DNA from: Streptomyces sp. NBC_01262
GTDB taxonomy: Bacteria; Actinomycetota; Actinomycetes; Streptomycetales; Streptomycetaceae
Reading direction: 5' to 3'
Assembly (NCBI RefSeq): GCF_036226365.1
Contig: NZ_CP108462.1
Span: 9,160,501-9,224,500, forward strand
DNA length: 64,000 nt
In this document: piece by piece, positions 36,297 to 44,157 of the stretch
How the letters are laid out: the number at the start of each line of letters is the position of its first letter
Position numbering within the stretch: the first letter of the stretch is position 1
Notes under the pieces: generated by a model
Told to the model about the DNA's origin: nothing
Seen by the model: the letters and a program-made list of their open reading frames with translations, nothing else
Databases searched by the model: none
Made by a program: the position numbers and the translations under genes

Positions 36297-37706
36297 CTAG
36301 ATGAGGTACTGACAGGTCTCGCGGGTCTGGTAGCGGCCGTGCCCGGCCCGTCCCAGGTAGCGGTCGTCGTCGATGATCACGGTGCCGCGCGACAGCACGG
36401 TCCGGGACTTGCCGCGCACCTGCATGCCCTCGTACGCCGAGTAGTCCACGTTCATGTGATGCGTGGCCGCCGAGATGGTCTGCTCGGCGTTCGGGTCGTA
36501 GATGACGATGTCGGCGTCGGCGCCCGGCGCGATCGTGCCCTTGCGCGGGTAGAGGCCGAACATCCGGGCCGGGGTGGCGCAGGCGATCTCGATCCAGCGG
36601 CGGCGCGAGATCCGGCCCTCCACGACCCCCTGGTGGAGCAGGTCCATGCGGTTCTCGACGCCGGGCAGGCCGTTGGGGATCTTCGAGAAGTCGCCCCGGC
36701 CCAGCTCCTTCTGCCCGCTGAAGCAGAACGGGCAGTGGTCCGTGGACACCACCTGGAGGTCGTTGGTGCGCAGGCCCTTCCACAGCTCGGCCTGGTGCTC
36801 CCTGGGCCGCAGCGGGGTCGAGCAGACGTACTTGGAGCCCTCGAAGTCCGGCTCGGCCAGGTTGTCCGTGGACAGGAACATGTACTGCGGGCAGGTCTCG
36901 CCGAAGACGTTCAGCCCCCGGTCGCGGGCCGCCGCCAGCTCCGCCACCGCCGACGCCGCCGAGACGTGCACGACGTACAGCGGCGAACCGGCGACCTCCG
37001 CGAGCTTGATCGCCCGGTGGGTGGCCTCGGCCTCCAGCAGCTCCCTGCGCACCTCGCCGTGGTAGCGCGGGTCGGTCTTCCCGGATGCGAGCGCCTGCTC
37101 GACCAGCACGTCGATGGCGATGCCGTTCTCGGCGTGCATCATGACCAGCCCGCCGTTGTCGGCGCCGCGCTGCATGGCCCGCAGGATCTTGCCGTCGTCG
37201 CTGTAGAAGACGCCCGGGTAGGCCATGAACAGCTTGAAGGAGGTGACTCCCTCGTCCACGAGGAGATCCATCTCCTTGAGGCTGTTCTCGGTCACGTCCG
37301 ACATGATCATGTGGAAGGCGTAGTCGACCGCGCAGTTGCCCTCCGCCTTGGCGTGCCAGGCGTCCAGGCCGCTGCGCAGGCTCTCGCCCACCGACTGGAC
37401 GGCGAAGTCCACGATCGTCGTCGTACCGCCCCAGGCGGCGGCCCGGCTGCCGGTCTCGAAGGTGTCCGAGGCCGAGGTGCCGCCGAAGGGCAGCTCCATG
37501 TGGGTGTGGGCGTCGATGCCGCCGGGGATGACGTACTGGCCGGTCGCGTCGATCACCGACTCTGCCGTCCAGCCCTGCGCGACGGCGCTGCCGGTGGCGG
37601 CCAGGGCGACGATCTGCTCGCCCTCGATGAGGACGTCCGCGTGGACCTCCTCGGCGGCGGTGATCACCAGACCGCCGCGGATCAGGGTTCGGCTCAAGGG
37701 GCTCAC
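36297..37706 (-). CDS. hydA: dihydropyrimidinase/hydantoinase
   Basis: From a GTG at 37706 the product is 469 residues. It is an amidohydrolase with GGIDAHTHMELPFGG (His67/His69), a carboxylated-type lysine Lys158 in SFKLFMAYPG, MMHAENG, VVHVSAASAV, and the terminal metal Asp in STDHCPF. These are the binuclear-zinc residues of dihydropyrimidinases, which open dihydrouracil, dihydrothymine or hydantoin rings to N-carbamoyl amino acids. The gene is third from the end of the operon, 20 bases after the amidase gene and 21 before the LLM gene. Confidence 0.92.
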   Translation of the reverse strand: MSPLSRTLIRGGLVITAAEEVHADVLIEGEQIVALAATGSAVAQGWTAESVIDATGQYVIPGGIDAHTHMELPFGGTSASDTFETGSRAAAWGGTTTIVDFAVQSVGESLRSGLDAWHAKAEGNCAVDYAFHMIMSDVTENSLKEMDLLVDEGVTSFKLFMAYPGVFYSDDGKILRAMQRGADNGGLVMMHAENGIAIDVLVEQALASGKTDPRYHGEVRRELLEAEATHRAIKLAEVAGSPLYVVHVSAASAVAELAAARDRGLNVFGETCPQYMFLSTDNLAEPDFEGSKYVCSTPLRPREHQAELWKGLRTNDLQVVSTDHCPFCFSGQKELGRGDFSKIPNGLPGVENRMDLLHQGVVEGRISRRRWIEIACATPARMFGLYPRKGTIAPGADADIVIYDPNAEQTISAATHHMNVDYSAYEGMQVRGKSRTVLSRGTVIIDDDRYLGRAGHGRYQTRETCQYLI

Positions 37707-37726
37707 GGGGAAACCTCGCCCTCCCC

Positions 37727-38569
37727 TCAGGCCTCGGTCAGCGGGCCGTAGGCGTCCGGGCGGCGGTCCCGGTAGAAGGCCCACTGCTGCCGGACCTCCT
37801 CGATCTTGTCCATGTCGAGGTCGCGGACGACCAGTTCCTCTTCCTTGTCCGAGGCCACGTCGCCGACGAACTGCCCGCGCGGGTCCACGAAATACGAGGT
37901 GCCGTAGAAGTCGTTGTCGCCGTACTCCTCGACGCCCACCCGGTTGATCGCCGCCACGAAGTACTCGTTCGCCACGGCCGCCGCCGGCTGCTCAAGCTGC
38001 CACAGGTACGCCGACAGACCGCGCGAGGTCGCCGAGGGGTTGTAGACGATCTCCGCGCCCGCCAGGCCCAGCGCGCGCCAGCCCTCCGGGAAGTGCCGGT
38101 CGTAGCAGATGTACACGCCGACCTTGCCGACCGCGGTGTCGAAGACGGGCCAGCCCAGGTTCCCCGGCTTGAAGTAGTACTTCTCCCAGAAGCCCTTGAC
38201 CTGCGGGATGTGGTGCTTGCGGTACTTGCCGAGGTACGAGCCGTCGGCGTCGATCACGGCGGCGGTGTTGTAGTAGAAGCCCGCCTGCTCGACCTCGTAC
38301 ACCGGCACGACGATGACCATGTTCAGTTCCTTGGCCAGCGCCTGCATCCGCACGATCGTCGGCCCGTCCGGAACCGGCTCCGCCCACTGGTAGTGCTCGG
38401 CCTCCTGCACCTGGCAGAAGTACGGGGCGTTGAAGACCTCCTGGAAGCCGATGATCTGCGCGCCCTGAGCGGCCGCCTCACGGGCGTACTGCTCGTGCAG
38501 CGCGATCATCGACTCCATGTCGCCGGTCCACTTCGTCTGCACCAGCGCGGCGCGCACTACTCGACTCAT
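37727..38569 (-). CDS. nitrilase-superfamily amidase, beta-ureidopropionase-like
   Basis: The 280-residue protein has the nitrilase triad: Glu44 (GFQEVFNAP), the Lys of GKYRKHHIP and the Cys of VYICYDRHFPEGWRALGLAGAEIVYNPSAT. Length and motifs (FYYNTAAVIDADGSYLGKYRKHHIPQVKGFWEKYYFKPGNLG) closely match plant and bacterial beta-ureidopropionase / N-carbamoylputrescine amidase, which remove carbamoyl groups. First gene of the operon, so it would release beta-alanine or another amino acid, CO2 and ammonia from the hydantoinase product. The promoter should lie in 38570-38797, which has no visible gene. Confidence 0.92.
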   Translation of the reverse strand: MSRVVRAALVQTKWTGDMESMIALHEQYAREAAAQGAQIIGFQEVFNAPYFCQVQEAEHYQWAEPVPDGPTIVRMQALAKELNMVIVVPVYEVEQAGFYYNTAAVIDADGSYLGKYRKHHIPQVKGFWEKYYFKPGNLGWPVFDTAVGKVGVYICYDRHFPEGWRALGLAGAEIVYNPSATSRGLSAYLWQLEQPAAAVANEYFVAAINRVGVEEYGDNDFYGTSYFVDPRGQFVGDVASDKEEELVVRDLDMDKIEEVRQQWAFYRDRRPDAYGPLTEA

Positions 38570-38797
38570 GGGTCTGCCCTCCAGAGCTGAACTCTTGGCT
38601 GTTGACGGCTGACACTAGGAGCCCTGGGAGTTGAGGTGCAGTATCACGCTGTAACGCGATGAGGCCCTGCGCGTTCCGCCGCGTCACCTGCGACGATGCC
38701 GTTCGGGTGATTGTCATCGGCGGTCGCGGGAAGGGTGAATTCGCGGTTTCCTGTTGGCCGGTTCGGTTACGTCCGCGTATCGCGTTCGACGTCCGCG

Positions 38798-39286
38798 TCA
38801 GAGCGCGAGGTGCATGATGTGCAGCCCCACATAGCCCTTCTCCGGGTGCCGGAAGCCCTCCGGCAGGGTGCCCAGCACCTCGAAGCCGAGGGACCGGTAA
38901 AGCTTGACCGCGTGCACGTTGGTCTCGACCACCGCGTTGAACTGCATCGCCCGGAAGCCGGCCGCGCGCGCCCACTCGATCGTGTACCGGCACAGCGCCC
39001 GGCCCACGCCCTGACCGGAGTGGGCCGGGTCGACCATGTAGCTGGCGCTCGCGATGTGCGAGCCGTTGCCCATGTGGTTGGTGTTCATCTTCGCCGTGCC
39101 CAGAACGGTTCCGGCGTCGTCGACGGCGACGACCGTACGGTTCGGGGGAGGCAGGAGCCACCAGTCGCGGCCCTGTTCCTCGCCGAGATCGACCGGATAG
39201 GTGAAGGTGTCACCCGCGGCGACGATCTCGTGGAAGAAGGGCCAGACGGCCTGCCAGTCCTCGGTGTCGGCTTCCCTGATCAGCAT
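38798..39286 (-). CDS. GNAT-family N-acetyltransferase
   Basis: The 162-residue product starts at the ATG at 39286 (MLIREADTEDWQAVWPFFHEIVAAGDTFTYP). ASASYMVDPAHSGQGVGRALCRYTIEWARAAGFRAMQFNAVVETNVHAVKLYRSLGFEVLGTLPEGFRHPEKGYVGLHIM has the GQGVGRAL acetyl-CoA loop and the N-x-H-A-V-K-L-Y motif. This matches the phosphinothricin/methionine sulfone-like acetyltransferase group. It lies downstream of an IclR gene on the same strand (49-base gap), so the two may be one transcript. Confidence 0.88.
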   Translation of the reverse strand: MLIREADTEDWQAVWPFFHEIVAAGDTFTYPVDLGEEQGRDWWLLPPPNRTVVAVDDAGTVLGTAKMNTNHMGNGSHIASASYMVDPAHSGQGVGRALCRYTIEWARAAGFRAMQFNAVVETNVHAVKLYRSLGFEVLGTLPEGFRHPEKGYVGLHIMHLAL

Positions 39287-39335
39287 GGCGGACAGGATGC
39301 CGTGCGGGACGCGGGGCCGCCAAAGGCTTTTCGCG

Positions 39336-40082
39336 TCAGCCCGCCCCGCGCAGTGCGCTCTCCAGCCACCGGCTCCAGCGCAGCGCGGCGGCGGCGCAGA
39401 TATCGGTTCGGGGAGCGAGCCGGACCCGGGGGCCGACGACCTGGAGGGCGGCGACGACCTCGCCCCGGAAGTCGCGGACGGGGACGGCCACCGAGTACAG
39501 GCCGGGCTCGGCCTCCTCGTCGACCACGGAGTAGCCGCGGTCGCGGGTGACGGCGAGGCGGCCGAGGAAGTCGTCCAGCCCGGTTGGGGTGTTGGGGCCG
39601 TGGCGTACGAAGTCGGTGCGGGCGAAGACCGCGGCGACCTCGTCGCCGTCGGCGTCGCAGAGCAGGGCCTGGCCGCTGTCGCTGCAGTAGGCGGGGTAGG
39701 GGCGGCCGATCCAGGAGCCGACGTGGTTGCTTCCCGCGGGTACGCGCTCGGCGATGGTGACGGTGGTGTCGCCGACGAGTACACCCAGGTAGCAGCTCTC
39801 CCCGGTGTCGCCCACCATCCCTTCCAGCGTCGTGAGGCCGTCGGTGCGCAGCCGGTGGGCGGTGACCTCCTGCGCCTCCGCGTACAGCCGCCAGTGCGGG
39901 GCGAATACGCGCGGGGCCGGCTCCTGGAGGAGGAACCCCGCGTCGGCCATCTCGTGCAGGTTGCGGGAGAGCCGGCTGCGGTCGCGGCCCAGGTCGCGGG
40001 CCAGATCGGTGGCGGAGGCACCGGATGTCCTGCGGGCGAGCGCCGACAGGATGTCGAGCCCCTTCCCCACGCTTGAGTCCAT
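39336..40082 (-). CDS. IclR-family transcriptional regulator
   Basis: A 248-residue IclR protein. The N-terminal winged helix is SSVGKGLDILSALARRTSGASATDLARDLGRDRSRLSRNLHEMADAGFLLQ and the C-terminal effector domain carries GLTTLEGMVGDTGESCYLGVLVGDTTVTIAERVPAGSNHVGSWIGRPYPAYCSDSGQALL, ending with AVPVRDFRGEVVAALQVVGP. It diverges from the Nif3/CutA-like gene across 119 bases and probably controls that operon or the GNAT gene downstream. The effector is unknown. Confidence 0.9.
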   Translation of the reverse strand: MDSSVGKGLDILSALARRTSGASATDLARDLGRDRSRLSRNLHEMADAGFLLQEPAPRVFAPHWRLYAEAQEVTAHRLRTDGLTTLEGMVGDTGESCYLGVLVGDTTVTIAERVPAGSNHVGSWIGRPYPAYCSDSGQALLCDADGDEVAAVFARTDFVRHGPNTPTGLDDFLGRLAVTRDRGYSVVDEEAEPGLYSVAVPVRDFRGEVVAALQVVGPRVRLAPRTDICAAAALRWSRWLESALRGAG

Positions 40083-40201
40083 TGCCGCACCCTATCCGGG
40101 ATGTGGTGTGCGCGATAAGCATCTTCTGATGCACTTGTTGCACGAAAATGCGGGATCACGTGTTAGCTTTGGCGCCGGAGACCGAGAGGGGACGCACGCA
40201 C

Positions 40202-40654
40202 ATGACCGCGATGACGGTGCCGGGAACCGGCCGACGGGACGCGATCCGGCGCCGGTCGGTCCGGGCGATCAAGGTCCACTGGCCGGTCTCGCGCCGTACG
40301 GTGGCCGCCGTCGGAGCCGGCCACGTCGAGGCACTCGGCGACGACGACTCCCTCGCGGCGCTGCTCCGCGAACTCAGGGCGTTGCCCGGGGTCGGGGACT
40401 TCGGTCTCTACCAGGACGTCTTCGAGGTGAGCATCGGCGCCGAGGGCTTCACCCCCAAGGACGGCGCCCTGCCCGCCTTCGGCGCGGTCGGCGGCCGTAC
40501 GCTCTCGCCGACCCTCGCCCTCACCACGTACATCGACGCGGCGGCGGGGGAGGACGAGATCTCACAGATCCTCGCCCGGATCGTCGCGGCCCACCCCTGG
40601 GAGGTCCCGGTGGTCGAGCTCTCCGCCCCGCTGGAGCTCGTCTCCCGCGCTTAG
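40202..40654 (+). CDS. small protein with Nif3/CutA-like (PII-fold) C-terminus
   Basis: The 150-residue protein from ATG 40202 has no named family I can be sure of. Its second half (SPTLALTTYIDAAAGEDEISQILARIVAAHPWEVPVVELSAPLEL) resembles the AHPYEEP-type segment of the Nif3/YqfO insert and CutA, which adopt a ferredoxin/PII-like fold. The N-terminal part is basic. It starts a plus-strand group with a cyclase/amidohydrolase and an IclR gene. The TAG stop is the start of a CTAG-lacking copy of the GGGCCTGTC motif. Its ligand is unknown. Confidence 0.55.
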   Translation: MTAMTVPGTGRRDAIRRRSVRAIKVHWPVSRRTVAAVGAGHVEALGDDDSLAALLRELRALPGVGDFGLYQDVFEVSIGAEGFTPKDGALPAFGAVGGRTLSPTLALTTYIDAAAGEDEISQILARIVAAHPWEVPVVELSAPLELVSRA

Positions 40655-40663
40655 GGCCTGTCA
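40652..40663. repeat. TAG-GGCCTGTCAG motif, partial copy of the terminator repeat
   Basis: TAGGGCCTGTCA follows the coding sequence, with the TAG as stop codon, exactly as in the copies at 11436, 17755 and 19418. No matching right arm was found, and the CTAG tip has become TTAG. It may be a decayed arm. Confidence 0.4.
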
Positions 40664-40692
40664 GCCCCTGAACGAGAACCGAGGACACCACC

Positions 40693-41463
40693 GTGGCCGA
40701 ACCCCGACTGTGGGCCGCATTCCGCGAACTGAGCGAGAAGGCGACCCGCACCGACCTCACGCACGCGTTCCACCCGGGCCAGCCGCACTTCCCGGCCTTC
40801 CCCGACGAGACGCGGCACATGCCCTTCGACATGGCGCGCGGCGACGGCTTCAACGTGCACCTCTACACGATCGTCGGCCAGTGGGGCACGCACGTCGACC
40901 CGCCCTCGCACTTCGTGGCCGGGGCCAGGACGCTGGACGAGATCCCCGTCGAGGAGATGATCCTGCCGCTGGTGGTCCTCGACATCACCGGCAGGGTCGA
41001 CGCCGACCCCGACGCGGTGCCCACGCTGGACGACGTGGCCGCGTGGGAGGCGCGCAACGGCCCGATACCCGCGGGCTCGTTCGTGGCGCTGCGCACCGGC
41101 TGGGGCTGCCGCTGGCCCGACGCCGCCGCGATGGCCAACCGGGACGAGGCGGGCGTCAGCCATGCGCCGGGCTGGTCGGCCGACGTGCTGCGCCACCTCT
41201 TCGAGGAAGCCGGCGTCACGGCCATCGGCCACGAGCAGACCGACACCGACCCCGGACTCGCCACCTCCGCGGGCGACTTCAGCCTGGAGCTCTACGTCCT
41301 GGAGCGGGACCGCTGGCAGATCGAGCTGATGGCCAACCTCGACCGGGTGCCCGAGGCGGGCGGCCTGATCGTCGCCACCTGGCCCAAGCCTCAGGGCGGA
41401 TCGGGCTTCCCCGCCCGGGTGTTCGCCCTCCACATCGACGACCGACCTATAGTGCCCACGTGA
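40693..41463 (+). CDS. cyclase-family protein (kynurenine formamidase-like)
   Basis: The 256-residue product (GTG start) belongs to the cyclase superfamily: DLTHAFHPGQPHFPAFPDETRHMPFD, and the metal-binding HxGTHxDxPxH pattern appears as GQWGTHVDPPSHFVAGARTLDEI. Further typical sequence includes GIGHEQTDTDPGLATSAGDFSLELYVL. The family includes kynurenine formamidase, isatin hydrolase and other amide/lactone hydrolases with a metal site. It ends in a GTGA overlap with the following IclR gene, so this enzyme and regulator are coupled. Confidence 0.88.
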   Translation: MAEPRLWAAFRELSEKATRTDLTHAFHPGQPHFPAFPDETRHMPFDMARGDGFNVHLYTIVGQWGTHVDPPSHFVAGARTLDEIPVEEMILPLVVLDITGRVDADPDAVPTLDDVAAWEARNGPIPAGSFVALRTGWGCRWPDAAAMANRDEAGVSHAPGWSADVLRHLFEEAGVTAIGHEQTDTDPGLATSAGDFSLELYVLERDRWQIELMANLDRVPEAGGLIVATWPKPQGGSGFPARVFALHIDDRPIVPT

Positions 41464-42296
41464 CAGCAGCACGGGACCCCGCCCCCGCCTTCTCCTCCTC
41501 CCTCCGGACGGGCCTGCGGGTCATCGAGACGGTCCTGGAACGCGAGGTCTCCGGGCGCGGCGGCTTCAACGTCAGCAGGCTCGCCGACGAGGTCGGCATG
41601 GAGCGCAGCAAGGCCTCCCGGATGACCCAGGAGCTGTGCGACAAGGGCTGGCTCGAACGCCGCGAGGACGCCACGCTGCGCGTCTCCCGCGAGTTCCTCG
41701 CGCTGGCCGGGGCCCTGGACGCCGGACCGCTGCGGCGCGCCCGCGCCGTCCTGCGGCGGCTCGCGGTCCAGTACGGGGCCGGCGCCCGGCTCTCCGTACG
41801 CGACGGCGTCCTGGTCCGCCTCCTGCGCTCGGAGTCCGCCTCCGCCTCGGCCTACGGCGCCGCGGACCAGTGGCGCGCCCGCGCCGGCCTGATCACCCCG
41901 TGCTGGTGCACCGGATCCGGCCGGGCGCTGCTGCTCGACCACACCGAGAAAGAGCTCGCCGACCTGCTGGAGGGCTACGAACTCATCGGCGTGGGCGGCC
42001 CCCACGCCGCCCGCTCCGTCGCGGACCTCGTCCGGGCCAACGACCGCGACCGCCCCGGCGGTGTCGTCGCCGCCCACGGCGAGTTCGAGCACGGCGTCAC
42101 CGAGTACGCCGTCCCCGTACGCGACAGCCACTCCCGCATCCGCGCCGCCCTCGCCGTCCTGGGCCCAGGTCCCGTCCTGGCCGCCGGCGAGCCCGCCCTG
42201 CGCGCCGACCTCACCGCCGCCGCCGGAGAGCTGAGCGCCCTGTTCCAAAGCGGGAAGAGCCCGGACCGTCCGGGAACTCCCGACGCACGCCGCTAG
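41460..42296 (+). CDS. IclR-family transcriptional regulator
   Basis: From the GTG at 41460 the product is 278 residues. It has an IclR winged helix (SSSLRTGLRVIETVLEREVSGRGGFNVSRLADEVGMERSKASRMTQELCDKGWLERREDATLRVSREFLALAG) and a C-terminal effector domain with WRARAGLITPCWCTGSGRALLLDH and PVRDSHSRIRAALAVLGPGP. Unlike the other IclR in the window it is co-transcribed and overlaps the cyclase gene by four bases. It probably senses the cyclase's substrate or product. A terminator follows at 42339. Confidence 0.9.
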   Translation: MTAARDPAPAFSSSLRTGLRVIETVLEREVSGRGGFNVSRLADEVGMERSKASRMTQELCDKGWLERREDATLRVSREFLALAGALDAGPLRRARAVLRRLAVQYGAGARLSVRDGVLVRLLRSESASASAYGAADQWRARAGLITPCWCTGSGRALLLDHTEKELADLLEGYELIGVGGPHAARSVADLVRANDRDRPGGVVAAHGEFEHGVTEYAVPVRDSHSRIRAALAVLGPGPVLAAGEPALRADLTAAAGELSALFQSGKSPDRPGTPDARR

Positions 42297-42338
42297 TTGC
42301 ACAGACACGGGCCGGCGCACAGCGCGGGCCCGGCCAGC

Positions 42339-42371
42339 GGCCCCGACCGGGCGCCCCCGTCTCGGTCGGGG
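42339..42371 (+). terminator. hairpin downstream of the IclR gene
   Basis: GCCCCGACCG (42339-42348) is the perfect complement of CGGTCGGGGC (42362-42371) across a 13-base loop, 42 bases past the IclR stop and before the PhyH-like gene start at 42433. Confidence 0.65.
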
Positions 42372-42432
42372 CTCTCAGCTGCCCCGCAAAAAATCGCTCG
42401 TGGCGGCGGGCCCGACGCGATTCCATGGACCC

Positions 42433-43215
42433 GTGGACGATGACCAACTGCTGCGCCGCTTCACCGAAGACGGCTTCGTGCGCATCGAGGGCGCCTTCCC
42501 CGCCGCCACCGCACAGGCCTGCGTGGACATCATGTGGCCCGACACCGGCTGCCGCCCCGACGACCCCGCCACCTGGACCCGGCCCGTGGTGCGCCTCCCC
42601 GGATACGGAGGCGGCCCCTTCGAGGAAGCCGTCACCGCCCCGGCCCTGCTCGCCGCGTACGACCTGCTGGCCGGCCCGGGCCGCTGGGCGCCGCGCACCG
42701 GCCTCGGCACCTTCCCCGTACGCTTCCCGCACCCGGACGACCCCGGTGACGGCGGCTGGCACGTCGAGGGCAGCTACACGCCCGAAGGCGCGGAGCACTA
42801 CTGGACCAACGTCTTCTCGCGTGACCGCGCCCTCCTGATGCTCTTCCTCTTCACCGACACCGGCGAGGACGACGCCCCCACCCGGGTCCGGATCGGCTCC
42901 CACCTCGACGTGCCCGAGGTCCTGCGGCCGGCCGGGGAGCAGGGCATGGACGGTTTCGTCCTCGGCCCCCTCGTCGACGCCGCCAGCGCGCACCGGCCGC
43001 AGACCTGCGCCACCGGGCGCGCCGGAGACGTCTACCTCTGCCACCCCTTCCTGGTGCACGCCGCCCAGCCGCACCGGGGCACCCGCGTACGGTTCATGGC
43101 CCAGCCGGGCCTGGAGCCGACGGAGCCGCTGCGCATCGACCGGCCGGACGGCGCGTACTCGCCCGTCGAGGCGGCGATCCGGCGGGGCCTCGGGCTGACG
43201 GGTCGGCCGGAGTGA
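42433..43215 (+). CDS. phytanoyl-CoA dioxygenase (PhyH)-like protein
   Basis: From the GTG at 42433 this is a 260-residue Fe(II)/2-oxoglutarate oxygenase of the PhyH family. It begins LLRRFTEDGFVRIEGAFPAATAQACVDIMW. The metal site appears as WHVEGSY, so HxE replaces the more usual HxD, with a late histidine in YLCHPFLVHAAQPHRGTRVRF, followed by Arg for 2-oxoglutarate. An ATG at 42425 is out of frame. The substrate is unknown. It is 14 bases upstream of the ECF41 sigma gene on the same strand and may be co-transcribed with it. Confidence 0.85.
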   Translation: MDDDQLLRRFTEDGFVRIEGAFPAATAQACVDIMWPDTGCRPDDPATWTRPVVRLPGYGGGPFEEAVTAPALLAAYDLLAGPGRWAPRTGLGTFPVRFPHPDDPGDGGWHVEGSYTPEGAEHYWTNVFSRDRALLMLFLFTDTGEDDAPTRVRIGSHLDVPEVLRPAGEQGMDGFVLGPLVDAASAHRPQTCATGRAGDVYLCHPFLVHAAQPHRGTRVRFMAQPGLEPTEPLRIDRPDGAYSPVEAAIRRGLGLTGRPE

Positions 43216-43228
43216 TGGAATAGCACCC

Positions 43229-44155
43229 GTGAGCGACGACGACACAGCGGCAGCGGCAACAACGGCGTCAGCGGCGGCAGAGGTCTTCGAGGAGCATCGC
43301 CGGCTTCTCACCGGCGTCGCCTACCGCATGCTCGGCCGCTTCGCCGACGCCGAGGACGTCGTGCAGGAAGCCTGGCTGCGCTGGGCGCAGGCCGACCGCG
43401 ACGCCGTGCGCGAGCCCCGCGCGTACCTGGTCACCGTCACGACCCGCCTGGCCATCGACCGCCTGCGGTATGTCCAGTCCCGCCGTGAGTCCTACGTCGG
43501 ACCCTGGCTGCCCGAGCCCGTCGCCACCGATTTCGGCCACACCGTCCCCGACGCCGCCGAGCGCGTCGTCCTCGCCGATTCCGTCTCCCTGGCGCTGCTG
43601 GTCCTCCTGGAGTCCCTCTCCCCGCTGGAGCGCGCGGTCTTCGTCCTGCGCGAGGCCTTCGGTTTCCCCTACGCCGACATCGCCACCGCCCTGGACCGCG
43701 CCGAACCCGCCGTCCGGCAGCTCGCCACCCGCGCCCGACGCCACATCGACGAACGGCGCCCCCGCTTCGACGCCGATCCCGCCGCGACCGCCGCCGTCAC
43801 CGAACGCTTCCTCGCCGCCGCCATCGGCGGCGACCTCCAAGGCCTGCTCACCCTCCTCGCCCCCGACGTCCGTCTCGTCGGCGACGGCGGCGGCCTCCAG
43901 AAGGCTCCCTTGCGCGTCATCGAAAGCGCCTCCAAGGTCGGCCGCTTCCTCCACGCCATCGCCGGGAACCCCCTCCCCGAACCCGGCTTCACCTTCGAGG
44001 AGGTCAACGGCGCCCCCGCCGTCGTCATCACCTCCCGGGGCACACCCCACACCGTCATCGCCCTGGATCTCACCGACGGCCTGATCTCCTGCGTCTACCT
44101 CCTGACCAACCCCGAAAAGCTCGGCGGCGTCAGGTCCGGCAAACCGGAGGCCTGA
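43229..44155 (+). CDS. sigJ: ECF41-family RNA polymerase sigma factor (SigJ-like)
   Basis: A 308-residue sigma factor (GTG start) with sigma-2 (HRRLLTGVAYRMLGRFADAEDVVQEAWLRWAQ), the WLPEP linker motif (YVGPWLPEPVATD), sigma-4 (LSPLERAVFVLREAFGFPYADIATALDRAEPAVRQLATRARRHI), and a SnoaL-like C-terminal domain with the D-G-G-G and NPEKL motifs (LVGDGGGLQKAPLRV; LLTNPEKLG). These are hallmarks of ECF41, whose C-terminal domain modulates activity and which lack a classic anti-sigma factor. It ends two bases from the convergent SDR gene. Confidence 0.92.
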   Translation: MSDDDTAAAATTASAAAEVFEEHRRLLTGVAYRMLGRFADAEDVVQEAWLRWAQADRDAVREPRAYLVTVTTRLAIDRLRYVQSRRESYVGPWLPEPVATDFGHTVPDAAERVVLADSVSLALLVLLESLSPLERAVFVLREAFGFPYADIATALDRAEPAVRQLATRARRHIDERRPRFDADPAATAAVTERFLAAAIGGDLQGLLTLLAPDVRLVGDGGGLQKAPLRVIESASKVGRFLHAIAGNPLPEPGFTFEEVNGAPAVVITSRGTPHTVIALDLTDGLISCVYLLTNPEKLGGVRSGKPEA

Positions 44156-44157
44156 GC

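Noticed and set aside
40083..40201. TGCA-spacer-TGCA symmetry near 40130 as an IclR operator
   Set aside because: TGCA is itself palindromic, so the symmetry is only four bases per arm and could easily occur by chance.
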